NCBI RefSeq assembly: GCF_005503355.1
Contig: NZ_SCMK01000001.1
Coordinates: 186,001-250,000 of the forward strand
Reading direction: 5' to 3'
Length of the DNA stretch: 64,000 nt
Source of the DNA: Sphingomonas sp. 1F27F7B
GTDB taxonomy: Bacteria; Pseudomonadota; Alphaproteobacteria; Sphingomonadales; Sphingomonadaceae
The position numbers and the translations under genes were made by a program. Below the pieces are notes generated by a model. It saw only the letters and a list, made by a program, of their open reading frames with translations. It searched no databases and was not told the DNA's origin. Shown in pieces: positions 17,890-29,951 of the stretch. Position 1 is the stretch's first letter, and every line of letters begins with the position of its first letter.

Positions 17890-18366
17890 TCAGATGAATT
17901 CTATCTGCGACACCAGATAGTAACGATCGCCGGCGGGAACGGAGACCTCGACCTCCTCGTCCACCTTGCGGCCGATCAGCGCGCGGCCGATCGGCGAGTT
18001 GTACGAGATGCGGCCCTTGCTGGCGTCCGCCTCGGTCTCGCCGACGATCTGATACTTGATCGGCTTGTCATCCTCGTCGAGCAGCGTGACGGTCGCGCCG
18101 AACACCACCTTGTCGCCCGAAAGCTCGCGCGGATCGATGATCTGCGCGCGGCTCAGCTTGCCCTCGATGTCGGCGATCGTCGCCTCGTTCTGGCCCTGCT
18201 GCTCCTTGGCGGCATGATATTCGGCATTTTCCGAAAGATCGCCGTGCGCGCGGGCTTCCTCGATCGCGTCCACGATCAGCGGACGCTCGATTTTCAGGCG
18301 CTTCAGCTCTGCGACGAGCTTGTCATAGCCTTCCTGCAGCATCGGCATCTTATCGACCGTAGCCAT
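17890..18366 (-). CDS. greA: Transcription elongation factor GreA
   Basis: This 158-residue protein rescues backtracked RNA polymerase by stimulating transcript cleavage. The N-terminal coiled coil holds [14 protein letters not shown], with the acidic tip residues, and the C-terminal FKBP-like domain has [13 protein letters not shown]. The start at 18366 ([14 protein letters not shown]) fits the family; the frame is open upstream but not conserved. The 18367-18576 interval up to carB holds the likely leader and a hairpin. Confidence 0.95.
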   Translation of the reverse strand: MATVDKMPMLQEGYDKLVAELKRLKIERPLIVDAIEEARAHGDLSENAEYHAAKEQQGQNEATIADIEGKLSRAQIIDPRELSGDKVVFGATVTLLDEDDKPIKYQIVGETEADASKGRISYNSPIGRALIGRKVDEEVEVSVPAGDRYYLVSQIEFI

Positions 18367-18539
18367 ACGTCCAAGTCCTTCAACAACGCCCCCGGGATCA
18401 AGCGTCCCCCCTTCGGGACGCCCGCACATCAACACCGGTTGTGGGGGATCAATTGTGCGAACGCGAATAATAAGGCCGCCAATGCCGCACTGCAAGGCTA
18501 GGAAAGCTATGTTCGGGCCGAAGCTCGAATAATCCATCC

Positions 18540-18566
18540 GGCACCCCGGCGGAAGACCGGGGCGCC
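18540..18566 (-). terminator. Hairpin after carB
   Basis: CCCCGG (18544-18549) pairs with CCGGGG (18557-18562), extended by GGC/GCC outside a single mismatch. It begins ten bases past the carB stop. There is no T tract, so carB-greA readthrough is possible. Confidence 0.4.
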
Positions 18567-18576
18567 GTGAGCCGGA

Positions 18577-21906
<3,330 letters not shown>

Positions 21907-22224
21907 TTAGGGCCTATGGACAAACTTGGGACCGAAGTCCGAATATACTCTGCTGAGCAGGGCGGCGTGTTGCTTCATGCATTTGCGGGAGGCAGACGAG
22001 ACGTGCGCAACCGGCGCTGACAGCTCCGCGCCCACGTCGAAAGGTCGTTTGAACTCAGCTCCCCGCACGATCGTGTGGAACATATGGGTCACACCGCAGC
22101 GCTTCGCGAATTTCTCGACTTCAGAAACGTCGCTCGATCTGCCTTGCGCCAGGAAGAAAATTGAATCGTGCAATACTCCCTGCGCCTGCCCCGCGAAGAG
22201 CAGGAGAGCCAGCAAGGCGCTCAA
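21907..22224 (-). CDS. Small exported protein encoded between carA and carB
   Basis: This 105-residue protein begins with a signal-peptide-like segment (MSALLALLLFAGQAQG). The rest has two cysteines (KRCGVTH, SRKCMKQH) and no membrane segment. Its ATG overlaps the carA stop (ATGA), and its TAA directly abuts the carB ATG, so the frame is precisely fitted between the two subunits. I do not recognise the family. A role in pyrimidine synthesis is not implied, since the product seems to leave the cytoplasm. Confidence 0.65.
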   Translation of the reverse strand: MSALLALLLFAGQAQGVLHDSIFFLAQGRSSDVSEVEKFAKRCGVTHMFHTIVRGAEFKRPFDVGAELSAPVAHVSSASRKCMKQHAALLSRVYSDFGPKFVHRP

Positions 22225-23384
22225 CCCATCATCCCCACGAACCGCTCGAACAGATACAGGCTGTCCTGCGGCCCCGGGCTCGCCTCGGGGTGATACTGCA
22301 CCGAAAAGGCCGGGCGGTCGGTCAGCTCGATGCCCGCGTTGCTCCCGTCGAACAGCGACACATGCGTCTCGCGCGCATTCTCCGGCAGCGTCTCGCGCTC
22401 CACAGCGAAGCCGTGGTTCATGCTGGTGATCTCCACCGCGCCGTCTTCCAGCCGCTTGACCGGGTGGTTGGCGCCGCGATGGCCCTGGAACATCTTGGTG
22501 GTCTCGGCGCCGACCGCCAGACCCAGAAGCTGGTGGCCGAGGCAGATGCCGAACAGCGGTTTGCCGGTCTCGAGCAGCTGGCGGATCACCGGCACGGCAT
22601 ATTCGCCGGTCGCGGCGGGGTCGCCCGGGCCGTTCGACAGGAAGAAGCCATCCGGGTTGAACGCCATGATCTGCTCATAGGTCGCCTGCGCCGGCAGCAC
22701 GGTCACCTTGGCGCCGGCCTGGACCAGGTTGCGGAAGATGTTGCGCTTCGAGCCGTAATCGATCGCGACGACGTGCGGGCGCGCATCTTCCTGCCCGCCC
22801 TCGCCATAGCCGAAGCCCAGGCGCCACACGCCGCCTTCCCAGCCATAATGCGTCTCGACCGTGACCTTGATCGCCAGGTCCATGCCCTCCAGGCCCGGCC
22901 AGGCGCGCGCCATCTCGAGCAGCAGCGGAATGTCGAACTTGCCCTCGGCCGAGTGCGCGATCACGCCGTTGGGCGCGCCCGCCAGGCGGATGCGGCGGGT
23001 CAGCGCGCGGGTGTCGATGCCCGACAGGCCGATCCGCGCATGCTTCTTCATCCAGGCGTCGAGATGCTCGGTCGCGCGGAAGTTGCTCGGCTCGGTCACG
23101 TCCTCGCGCACGATCATGCCCAGCGCATGGGGATCGTCCGCCTCGATATCGTCGGGGTTCGCACCCACATTGCCGATATGCGGAAAGGTGAAGTTGATGA
23201 TCTGACCGGCGAAGCTCGGATCGGTCATGATCTCCTGATAGCCGGTCATCGCGGTGTGGAAGCACACTTCGCCGACCGCCTGCCCCTCGGCACCGAAGCC
23301 CCGCCCCCAGATCACGTCCCCCGACGCCAAAACCAGTACGCCGGTAGCTCCGGCAGGCATGGGCGTAGGCGTGGCGTCGGCCAT
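22221..23384 (-). CDS. carA: Carbamoyl-phosphate synthase small subunit
   Basis: This 387-residue glutaminase supplies ammonia to CarB. The N-terminal domain has GEVCFHTAMTGYQEIMTDPS. The C-terminal class I amidotransferase has LSNGPGDP, the nucleophile Cys in FGICLGHQ, and the His/Glu pair in QYHPEASPGP. It starts at 23384 and is divergent from yqeY, with 125 bp of shared control region. Confidence 0.97.
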   Translation of the reverse strand: MADATPTPMPAGATGVLVLASGDVIWGRGFGAEGQAVGEVCFHTAMTGYQEIMTDPSFAGQIINFTFPHIGNVGANPDDIEADDPHALGMIVREDVTEPSNFRATEHLDAWMKKHARIGLSGIDTRALTRRIRLAGAPNGVIAHSAEGKFDIPLLLEMARAWPGLEGMDLAIKVTVETHYGWEGGVWRLGFGYGEGGQEDARPHVVAIDYGSKRNIFRNLVQAGAKVTVLPAQATYEQIMAFNPDGFFLSNGPGDPAATGEYAVPVIRQLLETGKPLFGICLGHQLLGLAVGAETTKMFQGHRGANHPVKRLEDGAVEITSMNHGFAVERETLPENARETHVSLFDGSNAGIELTDRPAFSVQYHPEASPGPQDSLYLFERFVGMMG

Positions 23385-23509
23385 TTAGGGGTGGCTCTCC
23401 ATTTGAGGTGCAGCAATGTCGCTAAGTGCCGCCCGCTAGACCCCTACCCCCCTCGCGTCAACCGGTTCGCGGGTCTATTGCGGGTAATTCCCGATTCACG
23501 AGAGACGAA

Positions 23510-23962
23510 ATGATCCGAGACGATATCAAGGCCGCCCAGATCACCGCCATGAAGGCTGGCGACAAGGAGACCCGCGGCGCGATCAGCCTGATCCAGAGCG
23601 CGATCAAGAACCGCGACATCGAAGAGCGTACCAAGTCGGTCCAGATGGACGACGACGCGCTGGTGATCGAAGTGCTCCAGAAAATGGTCAAGCAGCGCCG
23701 CGAATCGATCGAGATGTTCGAAAAGGGCGGCCGGCAGGAGCTGGCCGACACCGAAAAGGCCGAAGTCGCGGTGATCGAGCGCTTCCTCCCCGCCCAGATG
23801 AGCGACGCGGAGACCACCGCGGCGATCGAGGCGATCAAGGCCGAGATCGGCGCGAGCGGCATGAAGGACATGGGCAAGGTGATGGCCGAGCTGAAGGCCC
23901 GCCATGCGACCATGCTCGACATGAGCAAGGCGAGCGGCCTGGTGAAGGCGGCGCTCTCCTGA
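23510..23962 (+). CDS. yqeY: GatB/YqeY domain protein
   Basis: This 150-residue all-helical protein resembles the tail domain of the tRNA-dependent amidotransferase subunit GatB. Family motifs are MIRDDIKAAQITAMKAGD, IQSAIKNRDIE and FLPAQMSDAE. Its exact role is unknown; GatB tails bind tRNA. It sits one base before dnaG, in the slot that rpsU occupies in enterobacteria. Confidence 0.9.
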   Translation: MIRDDIKAAQITAMKAGDKETRGAISLIQSAIKNRDIEERTKSVQMDDDALVIEVLQKMVKQRRESIEMFEKGGRQELADTEKAEVAVIERFLPAQMSDAETTAAIEAIKAEIGASGMKDMGKVMAELKARHATMLDMSKASGLVKAALS

Positions 23963-23963
23963 A

Positions 23964-25847
23964 GTGTCCCTCACGCCCGCCTTTCTCGATGAACTTCGCG
24001 CCCGGACGTTACTGTCCGGGCTGATCGCCAAGACCGTCAAGCTCCAGAAGGCGGGGCGGGAATTCCGCGCCTGCTGCCCGTTCCACAACGAGAAGACGCC
24101 GAGCTTCTACGTCAACGACGACAAGGGCTTCTATCACTGCTTCGGCTGCGGCGCGCATGGGGACGCCATCCGCTGGATGACCGACCAGCGCGGCCTGCCC
24201 TTCATCGATGCGGTGAAGGAGCTGGTCCAGGCCGCCGGCATGGAGATGCCCGAGCAGGACCGCCGCAGCACCGAGCGGGCGGAGCGCGCCAAGGGCCTGC
24301 ACGAGGCGATGGAAGACGCGGCGAAGTTCTTCGTCGAGAAGCTCCACGGCATCGAGGGCGCCGAGGCACGCGCCGTGCTCAAGAAACGCGGCGTCAACGA
24401 CGAGACCGCCAGGGCCTTCGGCATCGGCTATGCTCCCGATTCGCGCGGCAAGCTGAAGGATGCGCTCAAGGGCTATGGCGACCCGATGCTGGTCGAGGCC
24501 GGGCTGCTGATCGCCGTCGAAAGGAAGGACCCCTACGACCGCTTCCGCGGGCGGCTGATGATCCCGATCCGCGACGTGCGCGGCCGGACGATCGCGTTCG
24601 GCGGACGCATCATCGGCGACGGCGAGCCCAAATATCTCAACTCCCCGGAGACGCCGCTCTTCGACAAGGGGCGCACGCTCTACAATCTCGACCGCGCCCA
24701 GGCCGCGGCGCGCAAGACCGGCCGGATCATCGCGGTCGAGGGTTATATGGACGTGATCGCGCTTGCCCAGGCCGGTTTCGGCGAGGCGGTGGCGCCGCTC
24801 GGCACCGCAATGACCGAGCACCAGCTGGAGCGGCTGTGGCGGATCGCCGATGTCCCGCTGCTCTGCTTCGACGGCGACTCGGCGGGACAGAAGGCAGCCC
24901 TGCGCGCCGCACACCGCGCCATGCCGATGCTCGAGCCGGGGCGCAGCCTCGCCTTCGTCACGCTGCCCGACGGGCTCGACCCCGACGACCTGGTCCGCGC
25001 CCAGGGTCCGCAAGCCTTCGAGGCGTTGCTCGCCAAGGCGCGACCGCTGGTCGACCTGCTCTGGGAGAGCGAACTCGCCGCCGAGCCGCTCGACACGCCC
25101 GAGCAGCGCGCCGGCCTGAAGCGACGCCTCGGCGAACTTGCCGGCGGGATCGGCGACTCGAACGTGAAGCACGAATATCTCGCGGAGTTCCGCGAGCGTA
25201 CCGATGCGCATTTCGGGCGCGGGCAACGCGGGTTCGAGGCGCGAGCGCCGCGCGGCCCCGGCGCCCCGGCGGCGCGCGGAAGGCGGGACAAGCGCGGCAA
25301 CTGGATCCCCCCCGAACCCCCGCTCACGCAGCAGACGCGATCGCTCCAGGCCGGCGGCCTCGATCCGATCCTCGCCAAGGCGGTCCTTGCCGGCCTGATC
25401 CGCCATCCCGCCGAGATCGCGCGCCACATGGAGGTGCTCGGCTCCCTGCGCGGCGCATCCGGTGCACTCGGCAAGCTGTTCGAGGCGGTGGTCGATGTCG
25501 CGCTGGAGGACCGGCAGCTTGATCGCGCCAAGGTGCGCACCATATTGGCGCGGTCCGGTTTCGATCAGATGGCGAGCGAGCTGCTCCGGGCCGATACCCT
25601 GCCTTTCTCCTTCACCCGGCCGGAGGCCGAGGAAAAGAAAGCGCGCGAAGACCTGAACGAGGCGATCGCGGTGATGGTGGCGCGCCCCGCGGTGGACGCG
25701 GCGCTGGCAGAGGCAACGGCTGCGATGCTCGAGCGTTTCGACGATGCGGCGTTCGCCCGGCAAACGGCTCTGCTCCGGCAGCGCCAGGAGCTGGAAACAC
25801 GCCTCGCGAATCTGATGCTTGCGGACGACGAGAATTTCGAGGATTAG
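23964..25847 (+). CDS. dnaG: DNA primase
   Basis: This 627-residue enzyme makes RNA primers for replication. The N-terminal zinc-binding domain has Cys38, His41, Cys59 and Cys62 (CPFH...CFGC). The TOPRIM catalytic core includes VEGYMDVIALAQAG and FDGDSAGQKAA. The C-terminal helicase-binding region follows a basic linker rich in Arg/Gly (residues ~410-450). The start is GTG at 23964, one base after the yqeY stop. It is part of the yqeY-dnaG-rpoD operon. Confidence 0.96.
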   Translation: MSLTPAFLDELRARTLLSGLIAKTVKLQKAGREFRACCPFHNEKTPSFYVNDDKGFYHCFGCGAHGDAIRWMTDQRGLPFIDAVKELVQAAGMEMPEQDRRSTERAERAKGLHEAMEDAAKFFVEKLHGIEGAEARAVLKKRGVNDETARAFGIGYAPDSRGKLKDALKGYGDPMLVEAGLLIAVERKDPYDRFRGRLMIPIRDVRGRTIAFGGRIIGDGEPKYLNSPETPLFDKGRTLYNLDRAQAAARKTGRIIAVEGYMDVIALAQAGFGEAVAPLGTAMTEHQLERLWRIADVPLLCFDGDSAGQKAALRAAHRAMPMLEPGRSLAFVTLPDGLDPDDLVRAQGPQAFEALLAKARPLVDLLWESELAAEPLDTPEQRAGLKRRLGELAGGIGDSNVKHEYLAEFRERTDAHFGRGQRGFEARAPRGPGAPAARGRRDKRGNWIPPEPPLTQQTRSLQAGGLDPILAKAVLAGLIRHPAEIARHMEVLGSLRGASGALGKLFEAVVDVALEDRQLDRAKVRTILARSGFDQMASELLRADTLPFSFTRPEAEEKKAREDLNEAIAVMVARPAVDAALAEATAAMLERFDDAAFARQTALLRQRQELETRLANLMLADDENFED

Positions 25848-25886
25848 GGCGGCGTATAATTGCCGCCATCCAAGTTTCGAGGATTT
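25836..25886. promoter_or_regulatory. Dyad with TATAAT and flanking direct repeat between dnaG and rpoD
   Basis: GGCGGC (25849-25854) and GCCGCC (25863-25868) flank an eight-base loop holding TATAAT (25856-25861). An 11-bp direct repeat, TTTCGAGGATT, occurs at 25836 and 25876; the second copy supplies the rpoD ribosome site. It could be an internal promoter with a -10 box, or an mRNA hairpin for processing. No good -35 is visible. Confidence 0.4.
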
Positions 25887-25888
25887 GA

Positions 25889-27913
25889 ATGGCCAAGGCG
25901 AACATGGCGGACGTCACCGACACCGGCGAGGCGGGTGACGCGCCGCTGATCGATCTCAACGAAGGCTCGATCAAGAAGCTCGTCGCGCGGGCTAAGAAGC
26001 GCGGCTACATCACCGTCGACCAGCTCAATGAGATGCTGCCGCAGGACCAGATGTCCTCGGAACAGATCGAGGACGTGATGGCGGCGCTCAACGACATGGG
26101 CGTCAACGTCGTCGAGAACGAGGAAGCCGGCGAGGACGCCGAGCCCGAGGACGACAGCGCCGACGAGGCCGATTCGAACGACAGCGACGATTCGGCTCCC
26201 GCCTTCGAGACCAAGAAGAAGGAAACCGTCGATCGCACCGACGATCCGGTGCGCATGTACCTGCGCGAGATGGGCGCCGTGGAGCTCCTGTCCCGCGAAG
26301 GCGAGATCGCGATCGCGAAGCGCATCGAGGCCGGCCGCGACACGATGATCCTGGGCCTGTGCGAGTCGCCGATCACCTTCAACGCGATCATCGGCTGGTC
26401 GAACGCGCTCAACGAAGGCACGATGCAGCTGCGCGAGATCCTCGATCTCGACGCCATGCTCTCCAAGGGTCCGTCGGCCGAGCAGGTCGAGGGCGCCGAG
26501 GACGACAATGGCGAGATCAGCGAAGCCGCCGCCGGCCCCTCCTACAAGGAAGAGGAAGAAGTCGAGGAAGTCGCCGAGGAGGAGGACGAGGATTCGATGA
26601 CCGAGCGCCGCGCGCCGCGGCCTTCGGACGACGAGGAAGAGGACAATACCCTCAGCCTCGCCCAGATGGAGGAGACGCTCAAGCCGCAGGCGCTCGAGAA
26701 GTTCGCCAACATCACGTCGATCTACAAGAAATTCTCCAAGATGCAGCTGCAGCGCCTGGACGCGATGGCTGCCGGCGGCGAGCTCATCGCCTCGGACGAG
26801 AAGAAGTACCAGAAGCTGCGCGAGGAGCTGACGGCCGAGGTCGAGTCGGTTCAGTTCCACCAGCAGAAGATCGAATATCTCGTCGACCAGCTCTACAGCT
26901 TCAACCGGCGCCTCACCGCGCTGGGCGGGCAGATGCTGCGCCTCGCCGAGCGCCACAAGGTCTCGCGCAAGGACTTCCTCGATCGCTATGTCGATCACGA
27001 ACTCGACGAGCAGTGGCTGCAGTCGGTCCAGGGCCTCGACAAGAAATGGGCGGCCTTTGCCGCGAATGAAGCTTCGGCGGTCGACCGCATCCGTATCGAG
27101 ATCGCCGAGATCGCCCAGTCGACCGGCATGGCGCTCGGCGAGTTCCGCCGCATCGTCAACATGGTGCAGAAGGGCGAGCGCGAGGCGCGCATCGCGAAGA
27201 AGGAGATGGTGGAAGCCAATCTCCGCCTCGTGATCTCGATCGCCAAGAAATACACCAACCGCGGCCTGCAGTTCCTCGACCTGATCCAGGAAGGCAATAT
27301 CGGCCTGATGAAGGCGGTCGACAAGTTCGAGTATCGGCGCGGCTACAAGTTCTCGACCTATGCGACCTGGTGGATTCGCCAGGCCATCACGCGCTCGATC
27401 GCCGATCAGGCGCGGACGATCCGCATCCCGGTCCACATGATCGAGACGATCAACAAGCTGGTCCGCACCAGCCGCCAGTTCCTCCACGAGCAGGGCCGCG
27501 AGCCCACGCCCGAGGAAATGGCCGAGCGCTTGAGCATGCCGCTCGAGAAGGTGCGCAAGGTGATGAAGATCGCCAAGGAACCGATCAGCCTCGAAACGCC
27601 GATCGGCGACGAGGAGGACAGCCATCTGGGCGACTTCATCGAGGACAAGAACGCCGTCATCCCGGTGGATGCCGCGATCCAGGCGAACCTGAAGGAAACG
27701 GTCACGCGCGTCCTGGCCTCGCTCACCCCGCGCGAGGAGCGCGTGCTGCGCATGCGCTTCGGCATCGGCATGAACACCGATCACACGCTGGAGGAAGTCG
27801 GCCAGCAGTTCAGCGTGACGCGCGAGCGAATCCGCCAGATCGAAGCCAAGGCGCTGCGCAAGCTCAAGCACCCCAGCCGTTCGCGGAAGATGCGGTCGTT
27901 CCTCGATCAGTGA
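25889..27913 (+). CDS. rpoD: Primary sigma factor RpoD (sigma-70)
   Basis: This 674-residue housekeeping sigma factor has region 1.1 at ~30-90, an acidic linker ([14 protein letters not shown]), region 1.2 with [11 protein letters not shown], and a non-conserved acidic insertion (~190-260). Regions 2.1-2.4 carry [12 protein letters not shown] and [17 protein letters not shown], region 3 follows, and region 4 has [20 protein letters not shown]. The length is normal for alphaproteobacteria. GAGG lies five bases before the ATG. Confidence 0.98.
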   Translation: MAKANMADVTDTGEAGDAPLIDLNEGSIKKLVARAKKRGYITVDQLNEMLPQDQMSSEQIEDVMAALNDMGVNVVENEEAGEDAEPEDDSADEADSNDSDDSAPAFETKKKETVDRTDDPVRMYLREMGAVELLSREGEIAIAKRIEAGRDTMILGLCESPITFNAIIGWSNALNEGTMQLREILDLDAMLSKGPSAEQVEGAEDDNGEISEAAAGPSYKEEEEVEEVAEEEDEDSMTERRAPRPSDDEEEDNTLSLAQMEETLKPQALEKFANITSIYKKFSKMQLQRLDAMAAGGELIASDEKKYQKLREELTAEVESVQFHQQKIEYLVDQLYSFNRRLTALGGQMLRLAERHKVSRKDFLDRYVDHELDEQWLQSVQGLDKKWAAFAANEASAVDRIRIEIAEIAQSTGMALGEFRRIVNMVQKGEREARIAKKEMVEANLRLVISIAKKYTNRGLQFLDLIQEGNIGLMKAVDKFEYRRGYKFSTYATWWIRQAITRSIADQARTIRIPVHMIETINKLVRTSRQFLHEQGREPTPEEMAERLSMPLEKVRKVMKIAKEPISLETPIGDEEDSHLGDFIEDKNAVIPVDAAIQANLKETVTRVLASLTPREERVLRMRFGIGMNTDHTLEEVGQQFSVTRERIRQIEAKALRKLKHPSRSRKMRSFLDQ

Positions 27914-27946
27914 CCCGACGTCGAACGCAGCACAGGTGAAGTTCGG

Positions 27947-27980
27947 AATGGGGAAGGCATCGCCTTCCCCATTTTCGTTT
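27947..27980 (+). terminator. Rho-independent terminator of the dnaG-rpoD operon
   Basis: A perfect 12-bp stem (AATGGGGAAGGC at 27947-27958, GCCTTCCCCATT at 27962-27973) has a three-base loop and is followed by TTCGTTT. It begins 34 bases after the rpoD stop. Confidence 0.93.
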
Positions 27981-28089
27981 CGGGCGGTAGACAGATGTCA
28001 CCGATGCGGATGGATTGCCGGTCCCGATCTCGACCTTCCGGTGCCGGGGTTATAGCCTCCCGCTATTCTTCATCAGCGCGAGGTTCGGC

Positions 28090-28407
28090 ATGTCTACTTT
28101 GTCCGTGCAGGTTGCCCCCTTCAATCCCGGCGAAGTTCATGTGCGCGTCTGGACCTATGCCACGCCGGGGCCGAACTTCGAATGGAACGGCACCGCCACT
28201 TCGGACAGTCCGGTCAACGAGAGCTGGGCCGATCTCGAACCGGGGCATTATGCCGTCACGATTTCCTGGAGCGCGGGCTATCAGAACATCGCCTCGGGCA
28301 TTGCCGGCAACCAGATCGTCTACAACGGTAATTATCTCTATTATCAGGTCCTCGGCAGCCCGGCGGACGGCAATGGCGTGTCCGCGGTCTTCGGGCTGGT
28401 GATCTGA
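28090..28407 (+). CDS. Small hypothetical protein, likely beta-rich
   Basis: This 105-residue protein reads as a run of short beta strands rich in Tyr, Trp, Asn and Gly (HVRVWTYATPGPNFEWNG, YAVTISWSAGYQNIASG). It has no cysteine and no obvious signal peptide. A GAGG site precedes the ATG at 28090. It lies alone between two terminators, so it is a monocistronic unit. I do not recognise the family. The fold could be a small beta-sandwich, but this is inference. Confidence 0.6.
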   Translation: MSTLSVQVAPFNPGEVHVRVWTYATPGPNFEWNGTATSDSPVNESWADLEPGHYAVTISWSAGYQNIASGIAGNQIVYNGNYLYYQVLGSPADGNGVSAVFGLVI

Positions 28408-28494
28408 CCCGCCACCACCGAACGTATCGCCCTACCAGTGGAGCCGGTCGGTGCATATCCGTAACTATCCCGCTATTTGCGGATACTTTCGAAG

Positions 28495-28530
28495 CGCCCG
28501 GGAACTTATTTCCGGGGCGTTTCCGTCTTC
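28495..28530 (+). terminator. Rho-independent terminator
   Basis: CGCCCGGGAA (28495-28504) pairs with TTCCGGGGCG (28510-28519), with one mismatch, around CTTAT. TTTCCGTCTTC follows. It lies 88 bases after the small hypothetical gene. Between 28408 and 28666 nothing else coding is seen, apart from a single TTATCCACA motif at 28559-28567. Confidence 0.7.
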
Positions 28531-28666
28531 TGCCCGGAACGACGCGGGAACATGTGGTTTATCCACAGTAAATTCCGCATTCACCGCGTCTTTACGTGCT
28601 TCGGTATAACCCGGAGTTGCAAGACCTGACCCGTCGGCATGGGGCCGTCAGGAGATGTGGGGGCTT

Positions 28667-29332
28667 ATGCCGTTTGATTCCGTACAAGTTGCGCGATTGG
28701 GCGGTGCCTGGGGCTCGATGGGAGCGCTGGTCGCTTCCGACGGCAGCGCCAATCACCCGTATTTACAGCGCCTCGCCCGCAACGAGGAGCCGCTGCGCGA
28801 CCTGTCGGATGCAGTACACCATATCTGCCTGCTCCACGGGCGCCACCCGGGCGTGATCGACCATGCGCTCGGCCATGCGCGCCTCGGCATCGAGCGCGAC
28901 TGGCTGGAAGCTGCCGCCGACGCCTTTGTGATCGAGCGCGCGCATCTCGTCCGTATCGTCGCGGCCGCCGGCCCGATGCCGAGCACCCCGGGCCATGCCG
29001 AGACCGAAGCCGCTACCGCCGCGCAGCGCCATGCGATGGATATGCTCGCCCAGTCGGATCGCGCGGGTTGCGCCACCGGCGCGGCGATCGCGCTGGCGAT
29101 GGACTGGGCAGTGATCCGCGAGACGCTGGACGCCGCCGCGGAGCGCCTGGGCCTCACGCCTCCCCCCTCGCAGCTGCCGCTTGCCGAGGAAACGGTGACC
29201 GTGGTCGACACCCTGGTGCGCGAAGGCGTGCTGGAACGCGCCATGCTGTTCGGCGCACAGCAGCTCTTCGCCCAGCACCGCGGCTTGTGGGACCTGCTCG
29301 AGGCCCGCGCTTCCGCCCGCGACAAGCAATAG
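28667..29332 (+). CDS. Hypothetical all-helical protein
   Basis: This 221-residue protein is rich in Ala, Leu, His and Arg and appears wholly helical. It has no signal peptide or membrane segment. Distinct pieces include AVHHICLLHGRHPGVIDHAL, HAMDMLAQSDRAGCATGAA and VLERAMLFGAQQLFAQHRG. An AGGAG site lies about 12 bases before ATG 28667 and abuts an alternative ATG at 28655, so the start may be either. I do not recognise a family with certainty. It converges on the MliC-like lipoprotein gene. Confidence 0.65.
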   Translation: MPFDSVQVARLGGAWGSMGALVASDGSANHPYLQRLARNEEPLRDLSDAVHHICLLHGRHPGVIDHALGHARLGIERDWLEAAADAFVIERAHLVRIVAAAGPMPSTPGHAETEAATAAQRHAMDMLAQSDRAGCATGAAIALAMDWAVIRETLDAAAERLGLTPPPSQLPLAEETVTVVDTLVREGVLERAMLFGAQQLFAQHRGLWDLLEARASARDKQ

Positions 29333-29374
29333 GAACATAATGGTGCAGGGGCGCGGGATCGCCGCGCTCCATGC

Positions 29375-29800
29375 CTATCCCTTGCGCTCGCTGCAGCTCG
29401 ATATCTCTTTCTCGTCGACGTCCGTCCCACCGACCTTGCCCTCATAGAGCGTGCCGTCGCGTCCCTTAGTCCACCAGACCAGCGTCTTGCCCGGCGCGCG
29501 GCCCCGATCGGTGGCGTATTTGGCGCCGCTCGCCGCGATCACTTCGGTGAGCTCATACATCTTCTCGCCGATCGTCAGCTGCACCTTGGGGGTCGCGCCG
29601 CTATTGTCATAGGCCGCGCTGAGCTTGAGCATAGGGCGACAGTCATAGGCGGTGGCCGTTGGGGCCGAAGCGGTCGCGCTGGGCCTGGGGGTGGCCATCA
29701 GGGTGGCATTTGCGGCCGACGTCTCGTTCTTCTGCTCGCAGGCGGCGAGCAGAACGAGCGGAAACGGGACTAGCAGGAACTTGGCGGCCAGGTGCGACAT
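29375..29800 (-). CDS. MliC-like lipoprotein (putative lysozyme inhibitor)
   Basis: This 141-residue protein has a lipoprotein signal with lipobox LLAAC (Cys21), then a Thr/Ala/Pro-rich linker, and a C-terminal domain resembling MliC. That domain has YDCRPMLKLSAAYDN, then ASGAKY, LVWWTKGRDGTLYEG and a closing Cys in SSCSERKG. In MliC the SGxRY loop and the WxKG region insert into the lysozyme active site. Here SGAKY keeps the Ser-Gly and Tyr. It would sit in the outer or inner membrane facing the periplasm. Moderate certainty on the family. Confidence 0.7.
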   Translation of the reverse strand: MSHLAAKFLLVPFPLVLLAACEQKNETSAANATLMATPRPSATASAPTATAYDCRPMLKLSAAYDNSGATPKVQLTIGEKMYELTEVIAASGAKYATDRGRAPGKTLVWWTKGRDGTLYEGKVGGTDVDEKEISSCSERKG

Positions 29801-29951
29801 GGAGCTGCTCCCCAATGGGCGTGTCAAACGAATCCGACCATCGTCGAAACCGTGGATCATGTACGTAATCGTCGGCGATGACGCGCCCATTACGAATGCG
29901 CATCGACGAAGCCTCTTGCCTGCCGCATGCCCGCCCCCCTATCCCGTCGGC

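Noticed and set aside
23964..25847. Possible second gene on the reverse strand of dnaG
   Set aside because: The reverse frame has no ribosome site or family match, whereas dnaG has intact zinc and TOPRIM motifs.
28559..28567. TTATCCACA, a perfect DnaA-box match, inside a TGTGG/CCACA dyad
   Set aside because: A single copy is expected by chance roughly once in a few such windows; no cluster, AT-rich unwinding region or origin-linked gene is nearby.
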